Position numbers and translations under genes: made by a program. Below are positions 44,437 through 56,700 of a stretch of DNA of 64,000 nucleotides, in pieces. This DNA comes from Alopecurus myosuroides (lineage: Eukaryota > Streptophyta > Magnoliopsida > Poales > Poaceae): assembly GCA_028641055.1 (NCBI GenBank), contig CM054060.1:297512462-297576461 (forward strand), written 5' to 3'. The notes under the pieces are model-generated. The model had not been told where the DNA came from and did not search any database. It worked only from the letters and a program-made list of their open reading frames with translations. How positions within the stretch are numbered: position 1 is the first letter of the stretch; every line of letters starts with the position of its first letter.

Positions 44437-47143
44437 TGCCCCCATTGTTGCCGTTGTTGCCATTGTTGTTGCCCTGATAGTTGTTGTTGCCTCTGTTGTT
44501 GTTGTTGCGGTTGTAGTTGTTGTTGTTGTTGCGGTACCTCTCGTTGTTGAAGTTCTGGTTGGCTCCTAGAGCCACCTGGTTCACGTTCTCTCTTCTCGGA
44601 TAGACTGGCGGCCGAGCTGCGGGTGCCCGAGTAGGCTGAACAGTGGCATTCGCGGCTGGCAGAGGAGGTGGAGGAGGCAAGCCATCACTCTTGATCACAT
44701 CCCACCATTCGCATTGCCGAGTAGTGTGGTTCGCAGGCCTTGAGGGGTGATGAGTGTGGAAGCTGCATGGACCATCCTTCATGTCATCGAAGACAAACTT
44801 CTTCGGCTGCTCGGAGTTCCCGCTACTCGGCTGCGCAGTGCGGAACGGTTTCTTGTTGCCTTGGCCCTGGTTCTGGTTCTGCCCGTAGGCTCCAGCAGGT
44901 TTCTGCCTTTGGCCACCACCGCCTCCAACATTCACTGCATTCACCTCCTCGGGATCATACCGAGTATCTACTCGGCGCTTGTTGCGGAACTCGTTGCGCT
45001 TGTTGCTGTTGAAGTTTCTTCTCGGCTCAGAGGAATCCATCAGTGGCTGAGTAGGGTCACCGAGTGCGTACTGATCCGCAATCTTGATGGTCTCGGCCAG
45101 GGTGTTGGGCATTTCCCTCTGCAATCTCTGCCACAGCATGCTGCCATGTCGGCAACCCTGCGCAAACCAAGTGATGGCCTGCGCTTCATTCACACCCTCA
45201 CAGGTGTTCCTCAAGGTGCTCCACCGAGTAAGGTACTCGCGGTCCGTCTCGTCTTCTCGCTGCCGGCAAGCCGACAACTGCTGTGGCCTATTCGGCCTCT
45301 TGTAGGTGCTGGTGAAGTTGCTGATGAAGGCATCCGAGAAGTCCAGCCAGCAGTTAATGCTGTTCTTGGGCAGGTTGTTGAGCCAAGTGCGAGCTGGACC
45401 CTCTAGCATCTGCGGCACATAGCGCACCGCCCATCTCCTGTTGCCGTTCGCGATATGGACCGCGGTGACGTAGTCGTTGAGCCAATCTTCAGGCTTGGTG
45501 CTACCATTGTAGCTCTTGGTGCCTCTCGCGAGCTGGAAGCCCTTCACGGACGGCTCGTTCATGATGCGCGGGCCAAAGCACTCGGGGCCAGGAGGACCCG
45601 TGCTCTCAAGCCGCGCCGACAAGCTGATACGGTCCAGCTGGTGCCTTGCATCTCCAGGCGCCAACACGCGCGCACCCACGCGGTCATGGATGTCATAACC
45701 AGCCATCTCCATAGCCGAGTAGCCATCATCATACCTATCCACCTGCATAGCAGCAGGCTGCTCCACCGGGCTGGCGACTGGTGCCACCGGGCGCGGCTGC
45801 TGCCTCTGCCGAGTAGGCGGAGCTGCGGGTTGCCGAGAAGTACCCGGGCGTGCGGCTTCTCGGACACGGCTTTGAGCTTGATGGGCTTGAGAGCCTGCTC
45901 TTGCAGCGTTGTGTTCCTGCCCGGGCTGCTGCGGCACAGCAACCTGTTTCGCGGCAGCAGCCGGGTCATACACCTGCATTTGCCTGTCTCTTCCCGTACG
46001 CCCGCTGCGGCTCTTCTCGCGGCTAGGATGCGGAGATGAGGCTTGATCGTTAGATCTTGCCGCGTGCGAGTGAACCACCTGCGAAGCTCCAGCTCCCGGG
46101 TTGGCCTTCCGGAACTCCTCGTTCTGCCTGGCGGCCTCCAGTACCAACTCGCCAAGCCTTTCCTGCTGCCTGCGACGCGCCTCTCCCTCTAGGCGCGGCA
46201 ACTCGGCAGCCACAGCCTCCGCAGCCCGCAGCGTCTTGGCGGGCGTGCTGTACCTTGGCCTTGTGAAGGTGTTCGCGGTGGCGGACTGCGCGGGCTCCTC
46301 CGCAACAGTGGCCATCTCGGCGCCCAGGTTGCGCCGGGTAGCGCCTACCCTGCTAGGCCTCCTGGCAACCGGCGTGAAGCCGTGAGCCTTGTTGTACTCG
46401 AGCTGGTCTAGACTCAGCTCAAGCCTGATCTTCTCCAACTCCGCCTGCTCGGCGAGCAGCTCCTGGCGTTGCCGCTCGAGCTGCTCCCTTACGGCTAGGA
46501 GCTCGACGTCGGTGGGAGTGGGCATGCCGGTTCGCGCTGCAGACGCGGGGATGACCGTAGACGTGGAAGGCGGCAGGTTGCTCTCCTTCTCGTAGGGCCG
46601 GTGAGTCCTGCCACCCGCGGGCGGGTCGTCAACCTCCTCGACGACGGCCGCAGCGCCAGTAGCAGCTGCGCCAACGTTGGCCGCCACGCCCGTCACCATC
46701 ACCTCAGCGCAGCACGCAGAACTGCATGCAGGCCTTCCGCGAGCAGCAACAACCGCGGGAGGATCCTCCGCGTCGTGCACCAGCTCGGGGTAGGCGTCGT
46801 TGGCGACGGTGGCGACGTAGACGAGATGCGAGCCGAAGGAGATCACCGAGCCGCCCTCCGGCATGGCCTTGCCGCCAAAACAGCCGGCGTTGTCGGTGAC
46901 GAAGTCGAAGGAGCCGAATCTGTGGACAAGGCCACAAACTACGCGCTCTGCAGATGAAGATCCCGTCCGAACAGAAACTCCAGCCAGCGCCGCTGGTTGC
47001 CCCACGGTGGGCGCCAACTGTCGTGGTGGTGTCACGGCAGATGCCATGGGATGGCTAAAGATGTGGGGACGATGGACGCTGGAGGTGTCCGGGGAGGGAT
47101 CACGCGACGAGTGGCCGTGTGAGGTAAGATCCACACAACACAA
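44363..47143 (-). CDS. E8 gag, C-terminally replaced by the LTR duplication
   Basis: The frame is 926 residues from an ATG inside the 5' LTR. A start at 46864 (MPEGG) would also be reasonable. Order: a Val/Ala-rich N-terminus; a Glu/Gln/Leu coiled coil (about 225-255); a Gln/Arg/Pro-rich linker; the retrotrans_gag capsid core (about 570-690, with EGPARTWLNNLP and QREDETDREYLTRW); a zinc-knuckle variant C-X2-H-X9-H-X4-C near 790-812; and an Asn/Gly-rich tail coded by GTT-repeat DNA (44440-44540). The last 17 or so residues come from the duplicated LTR. Gag forms the particle and binds RNA. It normally continues into protease in one frame here, so this copy is rearranged. Confidence 0.85.
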   Translation of the reverse strand: MCCVDLTSHGHSSRDPSPDTSSVHRPHIFSHPMASAVTPPRQLAPTVGQPAALAGVSVRTGSSSAERVVCGLVHRFGSFDFVTDNAGCFGGKAMPEGGSVISFGSHLVYVATVANDAYPELVHDAEDPPAVVAARGRPACSSACCAEVMVTGVAANVGAAATGAAAVVEEVDDPPAGGRTHRPYEKESNLPPSTSTVIPASAARTGMPTPTDVELLAVREQLERQRQELLAEQAELEKIRLELSLDQLEYNKAHGFTPVARRPSRVGATRRNLGAEMATVAEEPAQSATANTFTRPRYSTPAKTLRAAEAVAAELPRLEGEARRRQQERLGELVLEAARQNEEFRKANPGAGASQVVHSHAARSNDQASSPHPSREKSRSGRTGRDRQMQVYDPAAAAKQVAVPQQPGQEHNAARAGSQAHQAQSRVREAARPGTSRQPAAPPTRQRQQPRPVAPVASPVEQPAAMQVDRYDDGYSAMEMAGYDIHDRVGARVLAPGDARHQLDRISLSARLESTGPPGPECFGPRIMNEPSVKGFQLARGTKSYNGSTKPEDWLNDYVTAVHIANGNRRWAVRYVPQMLEGPARTWLNNLPKNSINCWLDFSDAFISNFTSTYKRPNRPQQLSACRQREDETDREYLTRWSTLRNTCEGVNEAQAITWFAQGCRHGSMLWQRLQREMPNTLAETIKIADQYALGDPTQPLMDSSEPRRNFNSNKRNEFRNKRRVDTRYDPEEVNAVNVGGGGGQRQKPAGAYGQNQNQGQGNKKPFRTAQPSSGNSEQPKKFVFDDMKDGPCSFHTHHPSRPANHTTRQCEWWDVIKSDGLPPPPPLPAANATVQPTRAPAARPPVYPRRENVNQVALGANQNFNNERYRNNNNNYNRNNNNRGNNNYQGNNNGNNGNNGGKGPEPGYIVLFVLCGSYLTRLLVA
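46999..47016 (-). other. E8 primer-binding site
   Basis: TGGCGCCCACCGTGGGGC on the minus strand lies 2 nt from the LTR end. It starts TGG as expected for a CCA-ending tRNA. I do not assign the tRNA with certainty. Confidence 0.75.
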
Positions 47144-47940
47144 ACAACACGATGTACCCAGGTTCAGGGCCCTCGTGAGGAGGTAAAACCCCTACTCCTG
47201 CCTTTCCCTATGTATTACGGTGTCTCACCGAGTAGCCACAGTACAAATGGTAACGCTACCGAGTAGCCCCTTGCCCCTCTCCGAGTAGAGCTAGGTCAAG
47301 GACTTAGGGTTTCTAGGGTTTCTAGTGAGGCACTACGGGAGCATATGAGCATTCCTCTACCTCTGCCTCTCGCAGGAGGCGGCGGGGCACCTTATATACA
47401 TGGTGCCCAGCCGGATACGTCCAAATCCTAGACAAGTGTCGACATAGTGTCCACACTGTCCTTTCTCCGAGTACCCGCTGACAGCTTTGGTCGTTGGTCT
47501 TGGCTGCTTCTGTAAAGTCGTTGGGCAAAACTAGGGGACAGACTGGTATCACTGTACCTAGTCACAGAGTAGGTCCCCCTTATCCTGCCACCGACTGCTT
47601 CCATGCTGTCACTGTCAGACAGACCGTCCCCACGTGAACAGTAGTTCGAATGCTGCCAAGTACGGACCCAGGATACGCGGGATCCTGTGTCAGAACGGCT
47701 CCTTTGACTTCCTGCCCGAGTAGTTTCCCGCCAAAGGTTCCCGCCAATTGTACTCGGGCCAAACCTTCTACTCGACATGGTAGAAACTGATTGATATCTC
47801 CTTCTGATCATCTTGAGGTGAGACCGGGTAGCAGTCGACCGGGTAGCGAGTACCCGGTAGTCGGCTACTCGGCCAAACCTCTCTTCTGTAAGCGGCCTTT
47901 ACCACCTGTCTTTACCCTACTCGGGGGTAACCCCCCGACA
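47019..47940 (-). repeat. E8 5' LTR
   Basis: Apart from one base, it is the same as 32518-33439 by eye. Its TATA box is at 47399-47390. It promotes the gag-pol transcript leftwards. Confidence 0.95.
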
Positions 47941-47945
47941 CATGT

Positions 47946-49964
47946 GTTGATTGTTATTTCTCTTTCGGTGTTTTGCTTCTGATCGGTAGAACGCGACTCC
48001 GAAGAGAAGATCGACACCGCCTTCGACGAATACTTGATCTTAACCGACAAGTCAATCACTTATTCCTGAAGCCTCTATCTGGTTTTCTTAACCAAGGCAA
48101 GCATAACCTCTTATCCGCTCATATATGTTTTCGAACAACATTTGATTCTCGTACTTTGCATTCGATTCCAAAGTATTTTATGTCAGTAGATATAGTTCAC
48201 CTATATACTGCATTGCCTCAATATCCTGATCCACTGCTCCTAGCCGCCATAGGTTTGCTTGTGCGCATCGCAAGAGCCTCATATCTGTTTCGCTTAGTCA
48301 TACATGTTTGTTACCTCTGCTCCATCCGGTTGATGAATCAGATCTGCGATAACCTAGTACGATATGATGACGTGGTGAGATGAGCATTGTGTGGATAACT
48401 TGACTAAGGCTGGTATGGGAGCCCACTTGGGAATTGGTTGTTCGTCCTATAGTCGCCAACCCTAGGATTAAGGTCTCGAGGGGAAGCCAAGACTGAGCGT
48501 GCAACCACACGCGGGGTCTAAGTAATCGTGCTCGACCAACTAACTTGTTTGGCCAAATCCATGAGTCACGTAGTTTGAGATTTCCATTTGGCAACACAAT
48601 CAAAACCTTTTAAACGTTTTGAAAACAAAATGCTCCGCTAGGGCGTGACCGGGGCCAAGTGATGGACGTACACGGATATTGACCCCGCCTCACAGAGACA
48701 AGTGTCGTCAGGAGGACGGCCAACTCCCTGTTGACGGGGTGGCCCTGTCTTGGGTTGATTCATGGATAGGGTCGGGTAAGGTAACGGTCGTGGCCAGCCA
48801 TCCTCTGTCTCGTTCCATGGAAGAGCGTACATGTGGCGTTAAGAGTCGGATGGTACATGTGGATAAAGCGTACCCCTTGTAGAGATAAATCTTTTTGAGA
48901 AGCCGTGTCCGCGGTTAAGGACGACTTGGTGAATGCAAAGACCATAGATAACTTGAACGTGACGTAAAATATGGTGACAAAGCATGGAGACAATGTTTGA
49001 ATGGTGCCTCCTCGGAGATGCCGAGAGGGGTGATCCTTGTAGCATGTAAGATACTGGGAAATGATGTTGGTGGATTGAAGATGATGATTACAGTAGTGAG
49101 TTTCTCATCTGTTTTGAAAACCTTCTATGAGAGGTGTTATTCCTCCTCATTTTGGAAAATAAAGATTGCTTTACGCAAATCAACCTTCATAAAACCCTTT
49201 ATGAAACTAGCAGATATATAATAGGTTAACTAAGACTTGTTGAGTACCTCCCGTACTCATGTTTGCTTAATTTTGGTTCAGGTCGAGTAACTCACTTCGG
49301 TGGTGTTTCAACGTGGATATCGACGAGTAGTTTGGGGTTCCTAGGTAGCAGCCTCGAATCTATGGGTTGGGACGTCGCCTTATGTTGCGGCCTCTTAGGC
49401 CTTTTTGGTTATGTTGATTAGCAACATAATTTGCCTTCCGTTGTCTGATGTAATGTTGGGTCGTGTGACCTCTGTTTGTAAAGCTACTCTAGTAATACCT
49501 GTTTAATACAGTTTCCATGTCTAGAGTGCTGCTTTGATTGATTGTTGGTTTTGAGCTCATTGTTATACATTTTTGGCTGTGCCTGCATAGTTGTCGCAGT
49601 CGAGGGGTTGTGGAGCTGATGATCCATTTCCGAGCACGCCTGTCGATGTGATTCGGCCTAGGGCTTGGTAACCCCAATAACCCATGATTGTTGTTGCACT
49701 TTCTGGACATATAGCATGTCTGTATAGCTTTGATCTCGTTCCTTCATTTTCGTACGATTCGTGGACGCTTTGATACGCATAGTTGGTTATGACTAGCATG
49801 GACACAAGGAGTAGTAGTACCGTGATGATCCGGCCTGCGTGCCGATGAATCCGCTCTGCCTGTCGTTGTTTGTTGCGGCCGGGGCTGGTAACCCTGAAGC
49901 CCTTGTGGGTCCATGACTAGGAGCGCATAACAGTATGTATACCTTTGGGTTCGGGGTCATGACA
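47946..49964 (+). repeat. E7 5' LTR, second segment
   Basis: It continues the LTR after the E8 target-site copy and is colinear with 55315-57328. It ends ggggtcatgaca before the primer site. No gene. Confidence 0.9.
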
Positions 49965-49969
49965 AGTCT

Positions 49970-49981
49970 TGGTATCAGAGC
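49970..49981 (+). other. E7 primer-binding site (tRNA-iMet)
   Basis: TGGTATCAGAGC, 5 nt after the LTR end. Confidence 0.9.
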
Positions 49982-52900
49982 AGGACTGTCTGTAGGAAAA
50001 CCTTACTGCTTAGTCGATGTTGAATCTAGTGTTTGTGAAAACTATTTGAAAACTTCAAATGAGTTGTGAAATCTGTTTAGGATTCTTTTTACTCCTTATC
50101 AGGTATCGCTCTAACTCTGGGTCTCCTTATCTATTTTGATTTGAAAAGGTTTTGCTATCCCTTCCAGTCATTCAAAACTTAGGTGGCTTCTTTGGCAAGA
50201 CGTTCTTTTACCCAAGTTGACCCGGTGTTAAAGTTTCTAGAGTCGTGTGTGCTCCATGTTTCGTTATCTCTTCAACTGGGAGATTCCTTTCCATCATAGT
50301 CTCTCAGAGTTGTCGAATTCCACACTCCTATGTTCTTAAGTTTCAACTACAGAATCTTGAGATTTCCTTTTCATCTCGAAGGTGTCCGTTATCCTCTGCT
50401 CAAATTCTTTCGGAGCAATCGTGTCCTTTGAAAGATACTTCGTGATTGCTATTCATATTGTCCTTCAAGGCACTAAGATAGTAATTACTCCTTTCGTCGT
50501 GTTTTTAACCCTTGGACTTGAACTGAAGGTCCCGGAATGTGTTGAATTGCGGTGGGTTGAATCATGTGGTTTTGTAACCATGTGATGCTCACTCTATGAG
50601 TACAGGATGCTGACCTTTAACCCAAGTTATGTTTCTTTAGACCCCGAGGAACATTTTTCTACCTCGGAATGGCTAGGTAATCTCAACTCCAATAGCCATA
50701 GGTTTGCTCTTGGAATAAAAAAGGGATCACAACAAGAGTGATTATCATGGCCTCCACATCTTTGTTCTTGGTTCAGCTATACCTCCCGTCTTAGCATGGG
50801 TTCTACAAATGAGTATTATCCTGTGCAATCAACATGATCTTAGGAATTCTCCTGACCATGTTCCTATGTTCTAGTTGCTCTCAAATCTCCATCCGTGGTT
50901 TTGGACATCAAGTTGCATATGTGTGTTGGAGTCCTCCAATGCATTCTCTCCTGTCTTCCGTCAGAGCATTCCTCCTTGGAATTTCAAGAGAAACAAATCC
51001 AGTACCTCGTTCATCTTTAGGATCAGGTCAAAGTTTTGTAACTCGCAGACTAAACAAGTTTCATTAACTTCTATTTTGTTCTACCTCATGGTATCACACT
51101 CTTCTATATCAAGAGGTTGTGTTGAGTTTCATGGCCTTATTGATGAAGTGATGCTTTTACACATCCTCACTCCCCCTTCCTCCAAGCTTGATAATGGCGG
51201 GTATGTGCATTGATGTGTGTATCAGATATTCATAGGAATTCTTATTGTTTTCAAAATCTAAGAAAACATCTGTATCCTTCTCAGCACTATTGGTTACCCG
51301 GTCTCCAATTAAAGTTGACTGTGTTACCAAATCCATTCATTACGGTGCAAGTTCTTGGTCAAAGAGTTAGGTTCATGCCAAGTTCTCAAGACCATATCGG
51401 TTGCTTTGAAAATCAAGATCCCTTTCAAACTCCGAGGCATACCGGTAGGTTGTGATATTCTGGTTGTCTTGCTAGAAGTATCACCAGGTTGTTACCTGAC
51501 CGTGATATTTAAACAAGGGGTAATTTGAACTACTCATCTCTCCAAGAAAACAATGTTCGATACCCAGAACTAGTTGGTTGAGCTTAAAACAACAACTTGG
51601 AGAGTTGAAAGACAAAAGCTCATCCTAATTTGTTCCTTTGCAATGGGATGTCTAGTTCTCATCCTGTGGAAGCAGGATAGTATCTCCTTCGTGGACATGC
51701 TATCATCCTACTTTGATTTGATTTGGGCTATCATCAAATCAAGGCTAGATTCAAGGACTATCTTGGTTGTGTTTCACTCATGGTGTTTTGCCGAGTACAC
51801 CTTCATGTCCTTTGGTCTGGCCAATCTTCTGCCTTGTTCATATATAATATGAATCCCTCTTCTTGGAGTATTTTGGTAAGGGTGTTATTGAGCCCATCGA
51901 TGACATTCCTACTTCCTCCAAGTTGCAAGAGGTTCATGTTGAACAATTGGCGTTACTGTTGGAAACTTTCGAGAACTATCTTTGTGTCATCACGAAGGTT
52001 GTGTTCTCGATGTTCGAAGTGGCCTACTCTAGTCCGTGTGCTTATGGTGAAAGTTGTCGACATGGGTTCGAGCATAGTTCCCTTGTTTCCTCGGGAATAA
52101 TCCCAAGCCAGTCATGCATGTGTGGAGTATTCTTGAGATGATTGCTTGTTACCTCCATTTACTTGAAGAAGTTGTACATCCACTCCAACCATTGACTGAT
52201 CGTTCGTGAAAGTGAAGAAGTCCAGGAACTTACTTACCTTTGCAATCATCTTCCCAACAAGGACTCTGATGGGCTCCTTTACAAGTAAACCATGTGGGCG
52301 CAACCGTCATTCGTAAGTTGCTAATACATGAGTTCTACAATCCTGCTCATATTTTCAAGCTTGACACCATAGTCCATGTCTTGAGAATCTAGTGAACTTA
52401 TCTCGTTGGTAACCGGTGCAAACTCTTCGATCATATATATCGAGTCTGAGTTATCTATCCACTAACCAGAGCTGAATCTCAAGCAGCAACGATGGTTGGT
52501 GTTTCCTCAAGAGCATTGAATTAGGTCCATTTGGAAATCAGGCATGGTTGATGTTGTGGTTGACACAATTAGCAAGAAGGTCTAACGTTCTAATCCTTGG
52601 AATCAGAAAGAACAACCACTCTCCGTGAGAATTATTGTGTGGCTCGTTCTCAACAAGTTTTCCTCGCCGTTCTTCCAAACCGGAGTTTCACTTTCACTTG
52701 ATGACCTATAGAAGGCTTGTCGTGAGCCTACTGACCTATAGAAGTTGATCTTTCCAATATCTCTCAGTTGAACCTCCAAAACCTTTGTTCTAGTGGAAAC
52801 AAGTTCATCGTGAAAAACATCTCGTGGTGTTTTGTAACCGCCATTGATCAATTCCCTTTTTCAAGTTGTGTGTACTTGAAGTTCTGTTCATCTCACACAT

Positions 52901-53695
52901 TGTGTGAATTTGTCAGTTACTTCAGCCATGGGGTCTTAACCATGTGGTAAACGTATTGCTACGGATAACCCACAATAGGAAAGAGATTCCCTATTTTATT
53001 CCTGTGTTTCAATCCCCATTGGTTACCCATCCTTATGGTGACAAGAATACCTTATTCATTATGGTGTTCCAACCCCCTATGGTTACTCATCTTTATGGTG
53101 TGACCAAGAATTCCTCCTTAATCATGGTGTCCCAACATCGTCTGGTTACTCCTCTTATGGAATGGATGGAAGTTCCTTCATCTACTGTGTCCAATCCGAA
53201 GAGTGAACATGATCATGTATCAAATTTTTTCCGACGCACGATCACCGCGTTTTCCCGTGTTTCCCTCGTCTATGGATATTACATTGGGATATTCAAGACC
53301 ACCCTTTCCATCTTGGTATTCTGTTTGAAGAAACCTCGATGTTACAAGTTGTTCAACCTTTCTTTTCCAAAAGGATTTAAAGTCTTGTGCAAAGATCATA
53401 TTCTAAATCCTTTCAAAAACCATCGTCCACAAACTTGAAACCTTCTCCTATTTCCTCCGTTATCTTGATGTGTTTCATGCACGATAACTCAACAGTTCTT
53501 TATGAACATTCCTATCATGAGTTACCCATGAGATACTCGATCTTCGTGAAAATCAATTCCTAGGAGTTTTCCCTCCTACCTAAGGTGTAGATGTTGGTTA
53601 TCTTTGCAAGTGCTACATATCAACCTCTTCAAGAAGAGAACCATAAGGTTCAAGAAGATCGTTCAAACCGGTGTTCCTTATTTCTTCTCCTTCGG
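49982..53695 (+). pseudogene. E7 interior: decayed gag-pol remnant
   Basis: No open frame exceeds about 165 codons, and none shows an intact domain. At about 51690-52030 an RT trace can be followed across frameshifts. A GYHQIKARFKD-like segment is followed by EYTFMSFGL in another frame. Then comes EYFGKGVIEPIDDIP, where RT has the VFIDDI catalytic strand. The catalytic Asp pair is there but its context is changed. The order and spacing are those of Gypsy RT. I could not identify gag, protease, RNase H or integrase traces. The element would depend on enzymes from relatives. Confidence 0.6.
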
Positions 53696-53732
53696 GAATC
53701 TCGGGACGAGATTCTTGTAAGGCGGGTAGATT
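53696..53732 (+). other. E7 palindrome and polypurine tract
   Basis: GAATCTCG-GGA-CGAGATTC (53696-53714) is a perfect 8-bp-arm palindrome. Then taaggcgggtagatt precedes the LTR start at 53733. Confidence 0.8.
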
Positions 53733-56700
53733 TGTAACATCCCTGATTTGCTAAATTAGGGTGTGTGGTGTTGTGTTCATATCATACATGCATGAAACAA
53801 AAAATTTAATCATGTTTGAAATAAATTAAATTGTGAATTTAAATGGTTTGAGAAAAATACCACAACTGCTACTTAATGTGGGTTTCAAAATTTTGAACTG
53901 AAAAAAATATTTCAATTTCACCAAAACAAAACATGGTGAGGTTGCAATTTTTACAAGGTTTCCAAAGGTATTTTTTCAAATTTTTTTGATTGCAAAATGG
54001 CCCTCAAAACTTTGTTTTTGTTCTATTTTCAAAGAGAAAAGGACCTCCTGGAAATTTTTAAAAGTTACAGGGGGTTTTTGGTAAAACTCTTTTTGTTTTC
54101 TTCCTCCCTCAGCCAGAAGGCAAGCAAGCTGCTCGTCGGCGCGCTGCCACCTCCTGCTCTACGTCACAACAAGGATGAGGACGCATAGGAGGCGTATAGA
54201 TCGAAGCCTTCTCCCCCGAACCCCCCTCGAACCCTCCTCTCTCTGTGTGGCTCTCCCCAAGGCGAAACCCTAACCAGAAAAACTAGCTCGCCGGAGATTC
54301 GACGCCGCCGTCGTTACACACCCCCTGCCGCCGAGCTGAGGCTTCCACAAGCTCGGCCATGTTCCACTCGTCCTCCACGAGTGAGATGAGCAGCCGGGAT
54401 GGTCGAACTCCACGGAATCACGTCGTCTTCCTCGTGGTCCTCCGAGCGCTGCCGTGTGCCATTGCCGCCGTTCCGGAGCTCTACTCGCCTCCCCGAGACC
54501 TCCTAGAGCATCAGGGTGAGCTCCTCCTCCTTCGCATGTCCTCCTCTGGCTCTCCCGCTTGCTCGTTCAATCTCGTTGACGTTAACCGCCGTCGGACGCC
54601 GACACTCCGGCGACCCAAAGTGGGCGGCATAGCCACCATTCGACTCGCCATCGAGTCCTGTCCGCAACGCACAACACGGCTACGGCCAATTCGCAGCGAA
54701 AACTCGTGATTGAAGTTCAACAGAGAAATCATCACTATCGTTGATGTCAGCGTGACGTCACTATCATGTCACAATTCAGTTTTAATGTTTTTTAGAAAAA
54801 TAGTAATACCTGACACGTGGGCCCCACCCCTTTAAATAATTACAGAAAATGGTTAATTTCGTAAATTGAATAACTATTAAAAGATTAACCACAAGAATAA
54901 AGTAAAAGTATGGTTTTGTTCAAAAAATAAACACTACCCAAATATGTCATTTTCATACATGTTTGACAAAGTTAAAAAATGAGCATTATTTAATGTTGTT
55001 AAATCATTTTAAAATAGAGAAAATAAGTTTTTATTCAAATAAAATTAGAAAATTAAAAGTTCTATACCAAATTGCTCAAAATGACAAATGCAACCTGTTT
55101 ATGATGTTTTGAAACCCATTTGAGCACTTTAAATTGTACTCGCTTTCAGAATTATTCGAAGTGCCCCTCCGGGGTCTATTTCGGAATAAACTCAATAAAA
55201 TTGCATAACTGACATACGAACCCTAGCAACCCATCGAACATGTTTAGGGATTTATTTCAGCGCATTAACTTTCTCTTGCATACATGTTGTGCATTGCATC
55301 GATGCCATGTGTTGATTGTTATTTCTCTTTCGGTGTTTTGCTTCTGATCGCTAGAACGCGACTCCGAAGAGAAGATCGACAACGCCTTTGACGAATACTT
55401 GATCTTAACCGACAAGTCAAGCATTTATTCTTGAAGCCTCTATCTGGTTTTCTTAACCAAGGCAAGCATAACCTCTTATCTGCTCATATATGTTTTCAAA
55501 CAACATTTGATTGTCGTACTTTGCATTCGATTCCAAAGTATTTGATGTTAGTAGATATAGTTCACCTATATACGGCATTGCCTCAATATCCTCATCCACT
55601 GCTCCTAGCCGCCATAGGTTTGCTGGTGCGCATCGCTAGAGTATCATATCTGCTTCGCTTAGTCATACATGTTTTTTACCTCTGCTCCATCCGGTTGATG
55701 AATCAGAGCTGCGATAACCTAGTATGATATGATGACTTGGTGAGATGAGCATTGTGTGGATAACTTGACTAAGGCAGGTATGGGAGGCCACTTGGGAAGT
55801 GGTTGTTCGTCCTATACTCGCCAACCCTAGGGTTAAGGTCTCGAGCGGAAGCCAAGACTGAGCGTGCAACCACACACAGGGTCTAAGTAACCGCGCTCGA
55901 CCAACTAACTTGTTTGGCCAGATCCATGAGTCACGTAGTTTGAGATTTCCATTCGGCAACGCAATCAAAACCTTTTAAACGTTTTGAAAAAAAATGCTCC
56001 GCTAGGGCGTGACCGGGGCCAAGTGATGGACGTACCCGGATCGTGACCCCGCCTCACAGAGACACGTGCCGTCAGGAGGATGGCAAACTCCCTGTTGACG
56101 GGGTGGCCCTGTCTTGGGTTGATTCATGGATAGGGTCAGGTAAGGTAAAGGTCGTGGCCAGCCACCCTCTGCCGCGTTCCATGGAAGAGCGTACATGTGG
56201 CGCTAAGAGTCGGATGGTACGTGTGGGTAAAGTGTACCCCCTGCAGGGATAAATCTTTTCGAGAAGCCGTGTCCGCGGTTAAGGACGACTTGGTGAATGC
56301 AAAGACCATAGATAACTTGAACGGGACGTAAAATATGTTGACAAACCATGTAGACAATGTTTGAAGGGTGCCTCCTCGGAGATGCCGAGAGGGGTGATCC
56401 TTGTAGCATGTAAGATACTGGGAAATGATGTTGGTGGATTGAAGATGATGATTACAGTAGTGAGTTTCTCATTTGTTTTGAAAACCTTCTATGAGACGTG
56501 CTATTCCTCCTCGTTTTGGAAAATAAAGATTGCTTTACGCAAATCAACCTTCATAAAACCCTTTATAAAACTAGCAGATATATAATAGGTTAACTAAGTC
56601 TTGTTGAGTACCTCCCGTACTCATGTTTGATTAATTTTTGTTCAGGTAGAGTTCCTCACTTCGGTGGTGTTTCAACGTGGATATCGACGAGTAATTTGGG

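Larger units (their letters stand above)
32518..47940 (-). mobile_element. E8: young Tat-lineage Gypsy element with antisense spliced gene
   Basis: Two 922-bp LTRs (32518-33439, 47019-47940) are flanked by perfect catgt target-site copies (32513-32517, 47941-47945). I see one difference between the LTRs (C near 32620 against T near 47121). On the minus strand are gag, protease and pol with a second RNase H domain, a Tat/Ogre hallmark. On the plus strand, between pol and the 3' LTR, is an eight-exon gene. The length of 15.4 kb is within the range of Tat elements. Confidence 0.95.
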
